The translations under genes were made by a program, and so were the position numbers. From assembly GCA_905147135.1 (NCBI GenBank), contig LR990059.1, forward strand, positions 12,981,001 through 13,045,000: a stretch of DNA of 64,000 bases. The letters run 5' to 3'. Shown in pieces: positions 52,901 to 57,912 of the stretch. Positions within the stretch are counted from its first letter, which is position 1. Each line of letters begins with the position of its first letter. A model generated the notes under the pieces. That model did no database searches. It had not been told where the DNA came from and saw only the letters and a list, made by a program, of their open reading frames with translations. The stretch comes from Blastobasis lacticolella (Eukaryota > Arthropoda > Insecta > Lepidoptera > Blastobasidae).

Positions 52901-54904
52901 CAATAAGTATTATCCACAGAAATCTAATAAATTTACTTTTGGGGTTCTTCAAAAGGCAAGTCTACAGGTACCTCAAAGGCCGGCACCGCATGCGCTTCCC
53001 ATAGATCGCAGTTATCCTGGACGACCGTGGCCGCTTTACATCAGGTGGTTCGTTCATCCGTATGTTATTTATCTTACCTTTCTAGAACATTTCTGTGGAT
53101 AATATTTATCGATAACGTTGTCTACTTCTGTGTTGTTTAATTTTGTGTGAACATACTATACACTTATACACATATATAAGGTTACGCCTGTTTTTGTTTG
53201 CTTTTAGTCCAATATATTTATTCTGTGTAATGAGATGGTCTAACACATACCGATGAAAAGAGCCCAAACGCTGAATCTCCCACTTTCTTGGTCGGAATGG
53301 TCAGGAACGGAATTGAAAACTCCAAATTCACCTGAAATCGATATAATTAAACTTAATCAAGCACATATTTCATTAATTCTAACCTTTTTCGAACTTTTCT
53401 ACGAAAGGACTTATATTTTGCGGGAGGTAAGCTCTTTACGAGTTTCCGTATAATATCGATGTATGCCTGTGAACTCTTGAAACGGTAAAACCAATTTTGA
53501 TGAAATCGGGCAATTTTCAGATTAGCTCAGTAATCATCGTTGGTGGACACGGCACATAGCTCGAAGAACAGATGGCCGATGGAGCAGTAAAGTTCTCGAG
53601 TGGCGACCACGTACCGGAAGACGCAGCGGGTAGGTCTCCCACAAGGTGGACCGACGACCTGGTAAAGATCGCAGGTACCACCTGGATGCGGAAGGCACAA
53701 GACCGGCCTTTCTTCTGGAGGTCTCTGAGGGAGGCCTATGCCCAGCAGTGGGCGTCTTTCGGCTGATATGATGATGACGATGATGGATAATAACAATCTA
53801 CTTTTAATATTGTTAACTCCGAATGTAATACTTTTAAGGGTACCTAACTATTTAATTCAGCAAACTAATCCTGACAGCGTTCAATATATTGTAGCGCATT
53901 TTACATAGTGACAAAAATAGTCTATCGTAAGTTGGTTCAAATTAAACACTAAAACCGATCGAAATGGAGAAGGACAAGTAGAGAGGCTCACCGAGAGAGA
54001 GCCCAAGATGATGAGGGATCGTAAATTGGTTCGGGTCTAAATACTTTGTTGTTATGGTTTTTTACCAATAGTCATATTGGCGTCAATGTCCCGGTTGTAC
54101 TCTTGTAAGTTGTGAGTCCCGCGGGATCCAGGATCTGGCATCAGGTAATTACAGTGGAGCGACTGTCGTCTGACCTCCGAAACTCTAGTAACAGGGGAAC
54201 CAGATTGAATCATGGTTACACATTCAGTCGTTGATTGTGCAGGTTTCATCACGATATTTTTCTCTCATCGTAAGATCATTGGTTAGTGTTTACCTAATGT
54301 ACATAACTCAAAAAAGAGTCATTGGTACCTCGGTGGGACTGGAGTTTGAACCCGTACCTCTTGCTTACGAGCCCTTTTCACTATTAGGCCACCAACGCTC
54401 TAATGTAATGGATTTTTACTGAATCGAATTAAATGTGAATTAGATATAGAGATGGATATCGCCTTAACCTGCTTAACAAGCATATTTGATATCAAGTATT
54501 AATCATCATCATCAAAATTATCATCATATTAGCCGTACAACACCCGTTGCTGGACATAAGCCTCCCCCACAGATCTCCAAAAAAGCCGGTACCAGGTTTT
54601 CAGTTTCGCGGTGCGTCTTCTGGTTCTAACGCCGGTTCTAACAGTTGTCTTAACTGTTACTGCTTTCCAATACTAGATTGGCTATCTGTTCATTGTAATA
54701 TTAAAATCAATAACTATAACAGCCCGGGATTTCTTTGAATTTGAGATGTGCTAAGTAGCGAGAATATACACTTACCGTAATATCGCCATCCACAGTATTG
54801 AAGGACAACAACTTCGGTTTCCTGCCGAACCCCTTTCGCTGTTCCACCTCGCAGGAGGCCAGAGTTAACACAAAACAAAACACTACCCACGTTTTCGAAA
54901 CCAT
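37948..54904 (-). CDS. secreted/membrane protein of unknown function, four exons, hosts three nested genes
   Basis: Rebuilt from four minus-strand exons: 54904-54776, 50641-50509, 38705-38540 and 38113-37948. Each has AG/GT borders and the phases (0, 1, 2) agree throughout, giving 594 bases (197 residues). Residues 1-19 are a signal peptide (MVSKTWVVFCFVLTLASC). Residues 54-73 (ALALGGAVVLATTVLVPLFV) form a membrane segment followed by KK. The C-terminal part has two CX5C pairs at Cys116/122 (RGCTLRVACW) and Cys169/175 (RSCMSYAPCP). The layout (signal, hydrophobic segment, then ...TAVEDAMYSGRNG...) resembles a family of insect-only proteins without known function. Intron 2 (50508-38706, 11.8 kb) contains three plus-strand genes. 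It converges with asparaginase copy 2, 728 bases apart stop to stop. Function not assigned. Confidence 0.82.
38208..38400 (-). mobile_element. CR1/Jockey-like LINE 3' end, minus
   Basis: ATCAGCCGAAAGACGCCTAC and CCCCCAGAGATCTCCACACA are the complement of the LINE end at 53.6 kb. It lies in the last intron of the minus-strand host gene. Confidence 0.5.
38772..39062 (-). repeat. SINE family S1, minus
   Basis: The complement of S1: TTGCGTCTATGTCCCTGTGA, ACTACCATCTGACCTCCGTG, CGCAGGTTTCATCACGATGT and a decayed head at GGCGGATCGAACTCGG. Confidence 0.65.
39070..40165. other. intron of the minus-strand gene, upstream of cysteine-rich gene 1
   Basis: GC-rich patches at 39220-39350 and 39740-39900 look like old repeat DNA but match no listed family. 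No exon with splice support. Confidence 0.3.
40166..40195. repeat. inverted partner of the cysteine-rich gene 1 3' UTR
   Basis: GTTTATTTTTTGGGTTACAA, then AATAAAATTA, is the near-exact reverse complement of 42629-42657 just past cysteine-rich gene 1, so the gene is bracketed by an inverted repeat of about 29 bases. Confidence 0.6.
40547..42586 (+). CDS. cysteine-rich protein of unknown function, paralogue 1 (679 aa)
   Basis: Single coding exon. Start ATG at 40547 (MQQLYQLEIFIDQV); the CGACAG just before it could be a splice acceptor, which would put the first exon in the 5' UTR. Residues 1-190 resemble a beta-rich, C2-like domain (RHIRIGKSYVF, FPLEVEVWDDYE, GVGQVQWD). Then come cysteine clusters: GDIAGPCGNTNC (276-287), CGQCLCPEDVWHRETC, KCPHCEGY, CKTLDCDC-like, and a C-terminal block from PYGLPPI (565) through CCGQDGF and EKRCCDDD to GKSCCVAH. 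No signal peptide or membrane segment, so probably intracellular. It resembles insect-only DUF4788/DUF4776-type proteins of similar length; I could not verify that assignment. Tandem partner at 42940. AATAAA at 42669. Confidence 0.88.
   Translation: MQQLYQLEIFIDQVAVVVKDDDCGATKRLTVKTRFGPKTEFIIREGDIDSSVDNSEDIVECDENGFKKWSRHIRIGKSYVFSSHADSMLATLSKFPLEVEVWDDYESEQALFVGVGQVQWDPRVYRWLEDTSDSHKIHEPIGVKMKAVLWAECCCSIAGDVTYFVRLHALGDSVITEFQQPIDATNIFCFRSNKSPTMIECERVLGENINFIMTACIFESVTLEDPDVEEAATQRIEVCTELRSCANEPKPMDYRCKHLEEFKPFKKLQIEKVRMGDIAGPCGNTNCALAQKVKKYLRNLEVYKQQASGIPLENKGPQQECGQCLCPEDVWHRETCIEAGNAEKLETDKKVPVKCPHCEGYKDEKHCDGPSGPSEPSGPSTTTNYLLSTSQFSSAVGIYGQNYTVNNVSVHYDMEMALRNMNTNEPLARKMPSICGCSKPEAIRSAPDLHHDMRNQNTNWNNNQLVYNVETCQTADPNHTSCTTKHRFPTDKECTCEPIKPYKFCKTLDCDCIAKTYYIATRKVHKSFCPRYVHKEECPVLLVPEEEEQPEAVHPVVEDEPEPLPYGLPPISLGPCQVPGKPCCGQDGFTKMFSNATKTHQPSGYTKPEKVCVSKEYERIQTALKDYMKSMEPKPFKCVTTHNVDKEKRCCDDDQVLMHLTGKSCCVAHKLDLANQDAD
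42629..42657. repeat. 3' UTR block, inverted copy at 40166
   Basis: TATTTTATTTTGTAACCCAA and the following AAAGTAAAC. It is shared in direct orientation with the 3' UTR of paralogue 2 (TATTTTATTTTGTAACCTT at about 44970) and in inverted orientation upstream of paralogue 1. Confidence 0.6.
42669..42674 (+). promoter_or_regulatory. polyadenylation signal of cysteine-rich gene 1
   Basis: AATAAA, 83 bases past the stop codon. Confidence 0.55.
42940..44937 (+). CDS. cysteine-rich protein of unknown function, paralogue 2 (665 aa)
   Basis: Tandem duplicate of the gene at 40547, 353 bases downstream on the same strand and also intronless in its coding part. It starts MQRQLYLFELFIDKVG. CTCTGCAG right before the GTCATG may be a splice acceptor, matching the same arrangement in paralogue 1. 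Conserved blocks: YFRVGKTILF, DLWTDLEGEE, EVRMGDIKGPCGNTSC (GDI at 275-277), CGKCDCKEDKWHREAC, CKTLDCDCIQ, the acidic run EEEEKLEEPEEE, PYGLPPIRLGPC (from 552), TERRCCDRE and GKSCCGAH. The paired cysteines suggest metal binding or disulfides; which is unknown. No canonical AATAAA was seen close by. Function unknown; insect-only DUF4788/DUF4776-like assignment is tentative. Confidence 0.88.
   Translation: MQRQLYLFELFIDKVGILTESDKLADPRRKYIVRASFRNIQYIIKECMLCPSVKDDFIETDEDGRKKQSRYFRVGKTILFQSCPDELIPQLKTDPLPFDLWTDLEGEEPELIGTGSIIWHSDFVNYLRSTANICVDHRSLTLKTKVILYHECCCAECADIYVILRLSALGDCIETKFQQLLSEPDIFLFRSKTIDSTYQCTRIEHDDVDYITTNSIYDSTVNDDPTIRDVINKKIEVCTDLQSCAVGQKGLDEQACSLSYNKPKDPKDAKEVRMGDIKGPCGNTSCPLANKVKTYIRNMDVYKKQDFTKPPVAKGGTRKICGKCDCKEDKWHREACIEDELRQPIQNPICPKCGGISQNKETCEQKKQKFYNTGNTPLSSKTHITQYLVSTTREPDALFRTDYIVNNLSPYYFNESKASTSQNKPKGCSCRNGCPSKLKPVHHTSSKYVVNVANTSDGSQFTKGNADSKTEQKHNFCLDLPDDKDCKCSPPVPPPACKTLDCDCIQESINYKARKDHQTFCPSYKHKEKCPVNDTEEEEKLEEPEEETVPLPYGLPPIRLGPCPVIGRPCSVPDGFTRMYRTAAQAPAPPSYSDAGKVCCTKEFERVKKAIKQYIKKQKENDMRCITRYMVDTERRCCDREATLQWLMGGKSCCGAHKKENEPKK
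44960..45316. other. intergenic spacer with 3' UTR of paralogue 2 and leader of the next gene
   Basis: Non-coding AT-rich DNA. Past 45240 it runs into the A-rich leader of the gene at 45317 (AAAAAACAGAATCATGG). Confidence 0.35.
45317..48442 (+). CDS. lysine-rich, cysteine-containing protein of unknown function (four exons, 316 aa)
   Basis: Exons 45317-45410, 46496-46593, 46846-47073 and 47912-48442. All borders are AG/GT and the phases (1, 0, 0) agree, giving 951 bases. The N-terminus is charged (MADEEENDKKKEEPKKKGQ). Then come VIGHKTCNPFMGYHVPGNMG, the WLWNAEAPGKK and RRGWTPGGIGK stretches, a basic low-complexity linker (KKEKKKGKRRNR), and DPMIFKIIKKRSPEEQ. A helix rich in E/K follows, then a cysteine-rich end (ICKCAYMDVYC, CVCKCESL, CGRstop). 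The NMGWLWN and GW.PG motifs recall insect-only DUF4776-type proteins; assignment unverified. It shares the cluster with the two cysteine-rich paralogues inside the intron of the minus-strand gene. No membrane segment or signal peptide. Confidence 0.85.
46329..46353. repeat. (CTGT)n microsatellite
   Basis: GTCTGTCTGTCTGTCTGTC run in intron 1 of the gene at 45317. Confidence 0.7.
47105..47490. mobile_element. inverted-repeat element with a second hairpin nested inside
   Basis: The outer arms GCAATTTTCATACAATTGAG ... CCCCTGGGAACTTTTTGGGT (47128-47197) and ACCCAGAAAGTTCCCAGGGG ... CGATTGTATGAAAATTGC (47406-47465) are inverted copies of about 65-70 bases. The loop holds a second inverted repeat (47259-47309 against 47311-47361: GTTTACGCTACAGCG with CGCTGTAGCGTAAAC, and ATTTCGATTCCATACA with TGTATGAAATCGAAAT). 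It lies in intron 3 of the gene at 45317. Confidence 0.75.
47700..47785 (+). repeat. SINE S1 scrap
   Basis: GGTCAGGGCGGACCGCGAGC, then CACGCGAGTGCACAACTGGG, corresponds to the S1 3' part only. Confidence 0.45.
48443..49605. other. intron of the minus-strand gene, nothing recognised
   Basis: No minus-strand exon was found here, although the host gene crosses it. Non-coding, with several GTCACG-type words near 48560-48650. Confidence 0.35.
49608..49948 (+). repeat. SINE family S1
   Basis: GAGCGTCGGTGGCCGAATGG head, CCGGGTTCGAATACCACTGA B-box, the full body and an ACCGGGACATCAACGCCACC tail. Confidence 0.75.
49960..50216 (+). repeat. SINE family S1, diverged second copy
   Basis: It follows the previous copy almost directly. 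The head is altered (GTCATGGCTAGCGGGTTGGC, GTACCGAGTTCAACCCCCAG) while the body is recognisable (TGCTGTTACGGTAAGGGAAA, GTGAGAAAACCTGCTCATTC). Confidence 0.6.
50216..50442 (-). repeat. interspersed repeat family B, minus
   Basis: The complement of B: CTGTGTGGTGTCCGGAGTAG, ACTCGTGGGTGTCGTAAAC, CGCTTGCCAAGCGTGGAGAT and CAATAACCTCCCCTTTCGTG. It ends about 65 bases before exon 2 of the minus-strand gene. Confidence 0.7.
50655..50845 (+). mobile_element. Helitron-like element (family H)
   Basis: AAACAATGTCGCTTTCCTGT, ACGCAACGGATTTTAATGCG, AGAGGAAGGTTTATAAGCAA, GTACGCAAACGAAGTCGGGC and GGATCCACTAG followed by T. Its left end lies next to the exon at 50641. Confidence 0.5.
51024..51842. mobile_element. 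TIR element, duplicated internal unit (second locus)
   Basis: The same family as 26800-27640. The left end is itself repeated (ATGAGCAGTTTTCCAATAGG at 51028 and 51098). The inner unit follows to a right end at about 51514 (CTACTGGAAAACTCCTCATT), and then the inner unit repeats to a final right end at about 51840 (ACTGGAAAAGTCCTCATT). No transposase. Confidence 0.7.
51850..52886. other. intron 1 of the minus-strand gene, low-complexity patch
   Basis: Contains a CGCTACGCC-type simple repeat at about 52400-52495 and otherwise no recognised element. No coding frame is supported. Confidence 0.35.
52887..53125. mobile_element. foldback element with 36-base inverted ends
   Basis: The left end GTAGACCACGTTATCAATAA ... 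TATTATCCACAGAAA (52887-52922) and the right end TTTCTGTGGATAATATTTAT ... AACGTTGTCTAC (53090-53125) pair with about three mismatches. The middle (52970-53060) holds a GGTACCTCAAAGGCCGGCAC repeat core. Confidence 0.7.
53560..53790 (+). mobile_element. CR1/Jockey-like LINE 3' end with reverse transcriptase C-terminus
   Basis: Open frame: GRSPTRWTDDLVKIAGTTWM, then RKAQDRPFFWRSLREAYAQQ, then WASFG stop. This is the typical end of a lepidopteran LINE ORF2, followed by the (GAT)n tail. It is the best preserved of the copies at 6.0 (-), 7.6, 21.6, 34.7 (-), 38.2 (-) and 54.5 (-) kb. Confidence 0.7.
54060..54408 (-). repeat. SINE family S1, minus
   Basis: The complement of S1 from ATTGGCGTCAATGTCCCGGT to TGGAGTTTGAACCCGTACCT and TTAGGCCACCAACGCTC. 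Nearly complete, in intron 1 of the minus-strand gene. Confidence 0.75.
54515..54610 (-). mobile_element. CR1/Jockey-like LINE 3' scrap, minus
   Basis: ATCATATTAGCCGTACAACA, CATAAGCCTCCCCCACAGAT and CTCC are the complement of the LINE end at 53560. Confidence 0.45.
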
Positions 54905-55765
54905 TTTCTTTTTAATCTTTATTCGAGCATTATTTTGTGCCAGTCTGTTCTACCTAGTCCTTTGCTTTGGTTATGTAAAATGTATTCTTTTTAATTGCAG
55001 CTAATAAGAGCGTGTCTACACCGGCGCTTTAGGATTGGGAAAGACGCGAGGTGGTACCACGAGTGAGTATTTACAGAAGTACACTAGGAAACCAGCTGGC
55101 ATGACTACGGCTGGTTCCGGTGATTGTTGTGGATAAAATGAAAAATGAAAGTGACAAATTGTGAGATGTTACACATTGCAGCTTCGCTAGATTGGTGTAG
55201 GTAATGCTGTAGAGTTAGGGAGGAATAGACCTGTCTAATTGCTAATCAAGACAGAGGTAGCCTTCTAGACTAGATAACTATAATGAGTCAATTACATAAG
55301 TTATTATGGATCGGGGAGAAGATACCAATAAACACATGTATCATACGGACAAACGTAACAGTCGTGTAATTTTGCTGTGACTCAAAAGGGTATACCTATT
55401 AACAATGTTCAAGCAGCACCTAACAAGACGAGACTGGCTCTTTTGGTAAAAGGTAGCTCAAATGACTTTTCGATTCAAATAAAAATATCATCATTTCATT
55501 TATTTCAGAATAATTATTCCATAATTTGTTAGTAAATGAACAATATTGCTTAAGCTATGTTAGTAGATCATTTTCAGATGTCACATTCACATTAATAAAA
55601 TTATATAAAATTCGAATTATTCATTTCACACTTATTCCGATGTCAAGTAAAAAATAATAAAAAATACCATGTCAAAATAAATGTCAAATAAATAATTCAA
55701 TGTCAACCTTAACCTACTAGCAGTGCCTAAAATATGCCTAGTATGTATATCTAAACTTATAATTA
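54905..55765 (-). promoter_or_regulatory. upstream region of the minus-strand gene
   Basis: DNA 5' of the ATG at 54904 on the minus strand. No clear TATA box or initiator could be picked with confidence and no repeat family was recognised. Confidence 0.25.
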
Positions 55766-55767
55766 CT

Positions 55768-56442
55768 AATGACTCTTTCCTGAGTTATGTACATTAGTTG
55801 AATACTAACCGATGCTCTAACGGTAAAGGGAAACTATCGAGATGAAACCTGCACATTCAGGCGACTGTATGTGTAACTATGATCCAATAATTGTAATTGA
55901 CGACCTGAGTGGTTCAATGGTTAACATGCCGGTCTGCCACGCAAGAGGTCCCGGGTTTGATTCCCGGCCGGGCAGAAAATGAAATGATGAATTTTAATTT
56001 CTGTTACGGGTCTGGGTGTTCTATGTATAATAAGTATGTATTTAAAAAGTATTTAAGTAGTTTATCAGTTATCTAGCACCCATAAAACAAGCTTTGCTTA
56101 CTTTGGGGCTAGATGGCTCTGTGTGAATTTGTCCACGAATATTTATTATTTATTATTATTAATCTGGTCAGGTTCCCCTGGTTGCAGGGTTACGGAGGTC
56201 AGGTGGCAGTCGCTCTGTAATTACCTGAGGGGCTATTGACTATCTCAGTGGACAACTGAAATTGGCATAAAAAAATCTTGCCAGTGGCCAACGTAGATGA
56301 CGTTGTCTAAACTTATCTAGTGTCAAATTCTGTTGCCAACTGAGTTAGCCAGCCCCGCTGATCTGCCAAATCATGGTCATGGTCAAGGCAGACCCCCGGC
56401 CCTCGTAAGCGGAAACACAACCGAGACATTAACGCCACGATG
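55768..56442 (+). repeat. SINE S1 split by a SINE S2
   Basis: S1 runs 55768-55893 (TGACTCTTTCCTGAGTTATG to GTAACTATGATCCAAT) and resumes at 56160 (AATCTGGTCAGGTTCCCCTG). The S2 copy fills the gap, so S2 inserted into S1. An unrelated stretch at 56225-56350 also interrupts the S1 tail. Confidence 0.75.
55897..56158 (+). repeat. SINE family S2, full length
   Basis: Head CGACCTGAGTGGTTCAATGG, GGTTTGATTCCCGGCCGGGC, and the body to GGCTAGATGGCTCTGTGTGA, with a TTTATTATT tail. Inserted in an S1 copy. Confidence 0.75.
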
Positions 56443-56732
56443 ATGATGAACTTAATAATATTGTTCTGTCTAGAAATTCTTAGCTCTACGATAAAATCGC
56501 TGACAATTTGCAGTACTTTCATGGGACGTGGTTTATTTGATGACTATTTTAATAACATAGTCTAGCTAGCCTAATGTCTGTTGCGCCATGTCACGCTATG
56601 TGACTAGGCTTAGTCTGGAGAGGAGTGCGTAAATGTGTGATGGATAGATAAAGATGGCGCTGGACGAAGCTGGAAATTACAATGTAGGTAATAGTGTTTT
56701 TTTTGGTAAAGTAAGATATAAGGTAGGTTTTA

Positions 56733-57062
56733 TCAGGTGGTAGGACTCTGTCAAGCCTGAGGAGTCCGCCTGGGTAAGTATCACCGTCGGACCGAGTATT
56801 ATTACCATAATACGTATGATCACCGAGTATTTCTGCCGCCAAGCAACAATGCTTGTATTAATTGTTGTGTTCCGGTTTGAAGGATAAGGTAGCCAGTGAA
56901 ATTACAGGCATGGGGCATTTCATCTTAGTCCACACAGTGGCAGCTGCGGTTTTACATTTTTGTTACCTAAATGTATGAATTGTAGATGTTATGGGCGACA
57001 GTCGTCACTTACCATCAGGTGGACTGTCTGCTCATTTGTTACTGAGTAGAATAAAAAGAAAA
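56733..57062 (+). repeat. interspersed repeat family D, full length
   Basis: CAGGTGGTAGGACTCTGTCA, CCTGAGGAGTCCGCCTGGGT, GAAGGATAAGGTAGCCAGTG, TTATGGGCGACAGTCGTCAC and GTGGACTGTCTGCTCATTTG, ending in an A-rich run just before the LTR retrotransposon. Confidence 0.7.
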
Positions 57063-57090
57063 AGAATACACTACTACAATATCTATCAAG

Positions 57091-57218
57091 TGTAGTATGT
57101 ATACTTATTATGCTTAAGATGTACACTATGTAATAAATAGGCTTGTCTTATTACTAATAAAGCCAGTACTATCTCAACCTCGGACATCGTTTTATTTACA
57201 TAACGTCCCGGCCTTACA
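57091..57218 (+). repeat. 5' LTR (128 bases)
   Basis: Begins TGTAGTATGTATACTTATTA and ends GTCCCGGCCTTACA. An AATAAA at about 57132 and another AATAAAG at about 57157 may serve as polyadenylation signals. Identical to the 3' LTR. Confidence 0.95.
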
Positions 57219-57236
57219 TGGCGACCCTGCCAGCCG
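57219..57236 (+). promoter_or_regulatory. primer binding site
   Basis: TGGCGACCCTGCCAGCCG follows the 5' LTR directly. TGG is complementary to a tRNA CCA end. The matching tRNA is not determined here (an Arg or Ser tRNA is plausible for the TGGCGACC type). Confidence 0.75.
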
Positions 57237-57388
57237 GTAACAGGAGACCGAGCGACCGGCCGGCCCGCGCGCATTCTAATATGAACCGTAATCATACGTA
57301 AATCGTAAATCATAATCATTAAGTGATCTGCAAAAAATAAGTTAATATAAAATGACACAAGGTAATTGTAATATTCGCGTACTGTTGT

Positions 57389-57709
57389 GTGTCGAGCATA
57401 TTATTATATTTAAAATTGGGTTCAAGTCAATCCAGTGAAAAGGAGGAGATTGTGATAGCCCAGAACGCCGCAGGCGGCTCTAACAGCGCCGAGATAAATG
57501 AGCTGAAGATTCATGCCAGTACAACCAATATAATTTTGATTTTAATAAGCATGTTGTTAATACTTGGAGGGCTAATTATTACCTATCGATTGTACATGAA
57601 GTGCCATAAACGAATGATAGCACGAGAGGTCAATGAATTGACTTTACGTCGAGCTACGAGTATTTTACGTCGCCGTCGTGAACGCGAAGAAAAAGATGAA
57701 ATTATTTAG
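57389..57709 (+). CDS. small single-pass membrane protein ORF of the retrotransposon
   Basis: Open frame of about 106 codons between the 5' LTR and gag-pol. After GSSQSSEKEE it has a short polar stretch, one hydrophobic segment (IILILISMLLILGGLIITY), then a very basic tail (RRATSILRRRREREEK). There is no upstream in-frame ATG: the frame opens after a stop at 57353 and the first ATG lies inside the membrane segment. A GTG (57389) or the TTG before Gly-Ser-Ser would be needed, or a spliced leader, or the ORF is damaged. A membrane ORF ahead of gag is unusual for this class. Function unknown. Confidence 0.6.
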   Translation: MSSILLYLKLGSSQSSEKEEIVIAQNAAGGSNSAEINELKIHASTTNIILILISMLLILGGLIITYRLYMKCHKRMIAREVNELTLRRATSILRRRREREEKDEII

Positions 57710-57912
57710 CGGCATGGAAGATTGTGTTTTAGAGTGTGGTGTTTAATGGGCAATATATGTGCAGTGCGGTTCCATAGTGCGTAAGCGTAATCCTGTAATA
57801 TTTTAGATACCCTAAGGGACATAGTTTTATGTCATCGGTACGTAAGGTTACCGCTACTATTTTATAATGTTCGGGTATGTACTAGATCTATTAACTCCAT
57901 TAACTAGATTAT

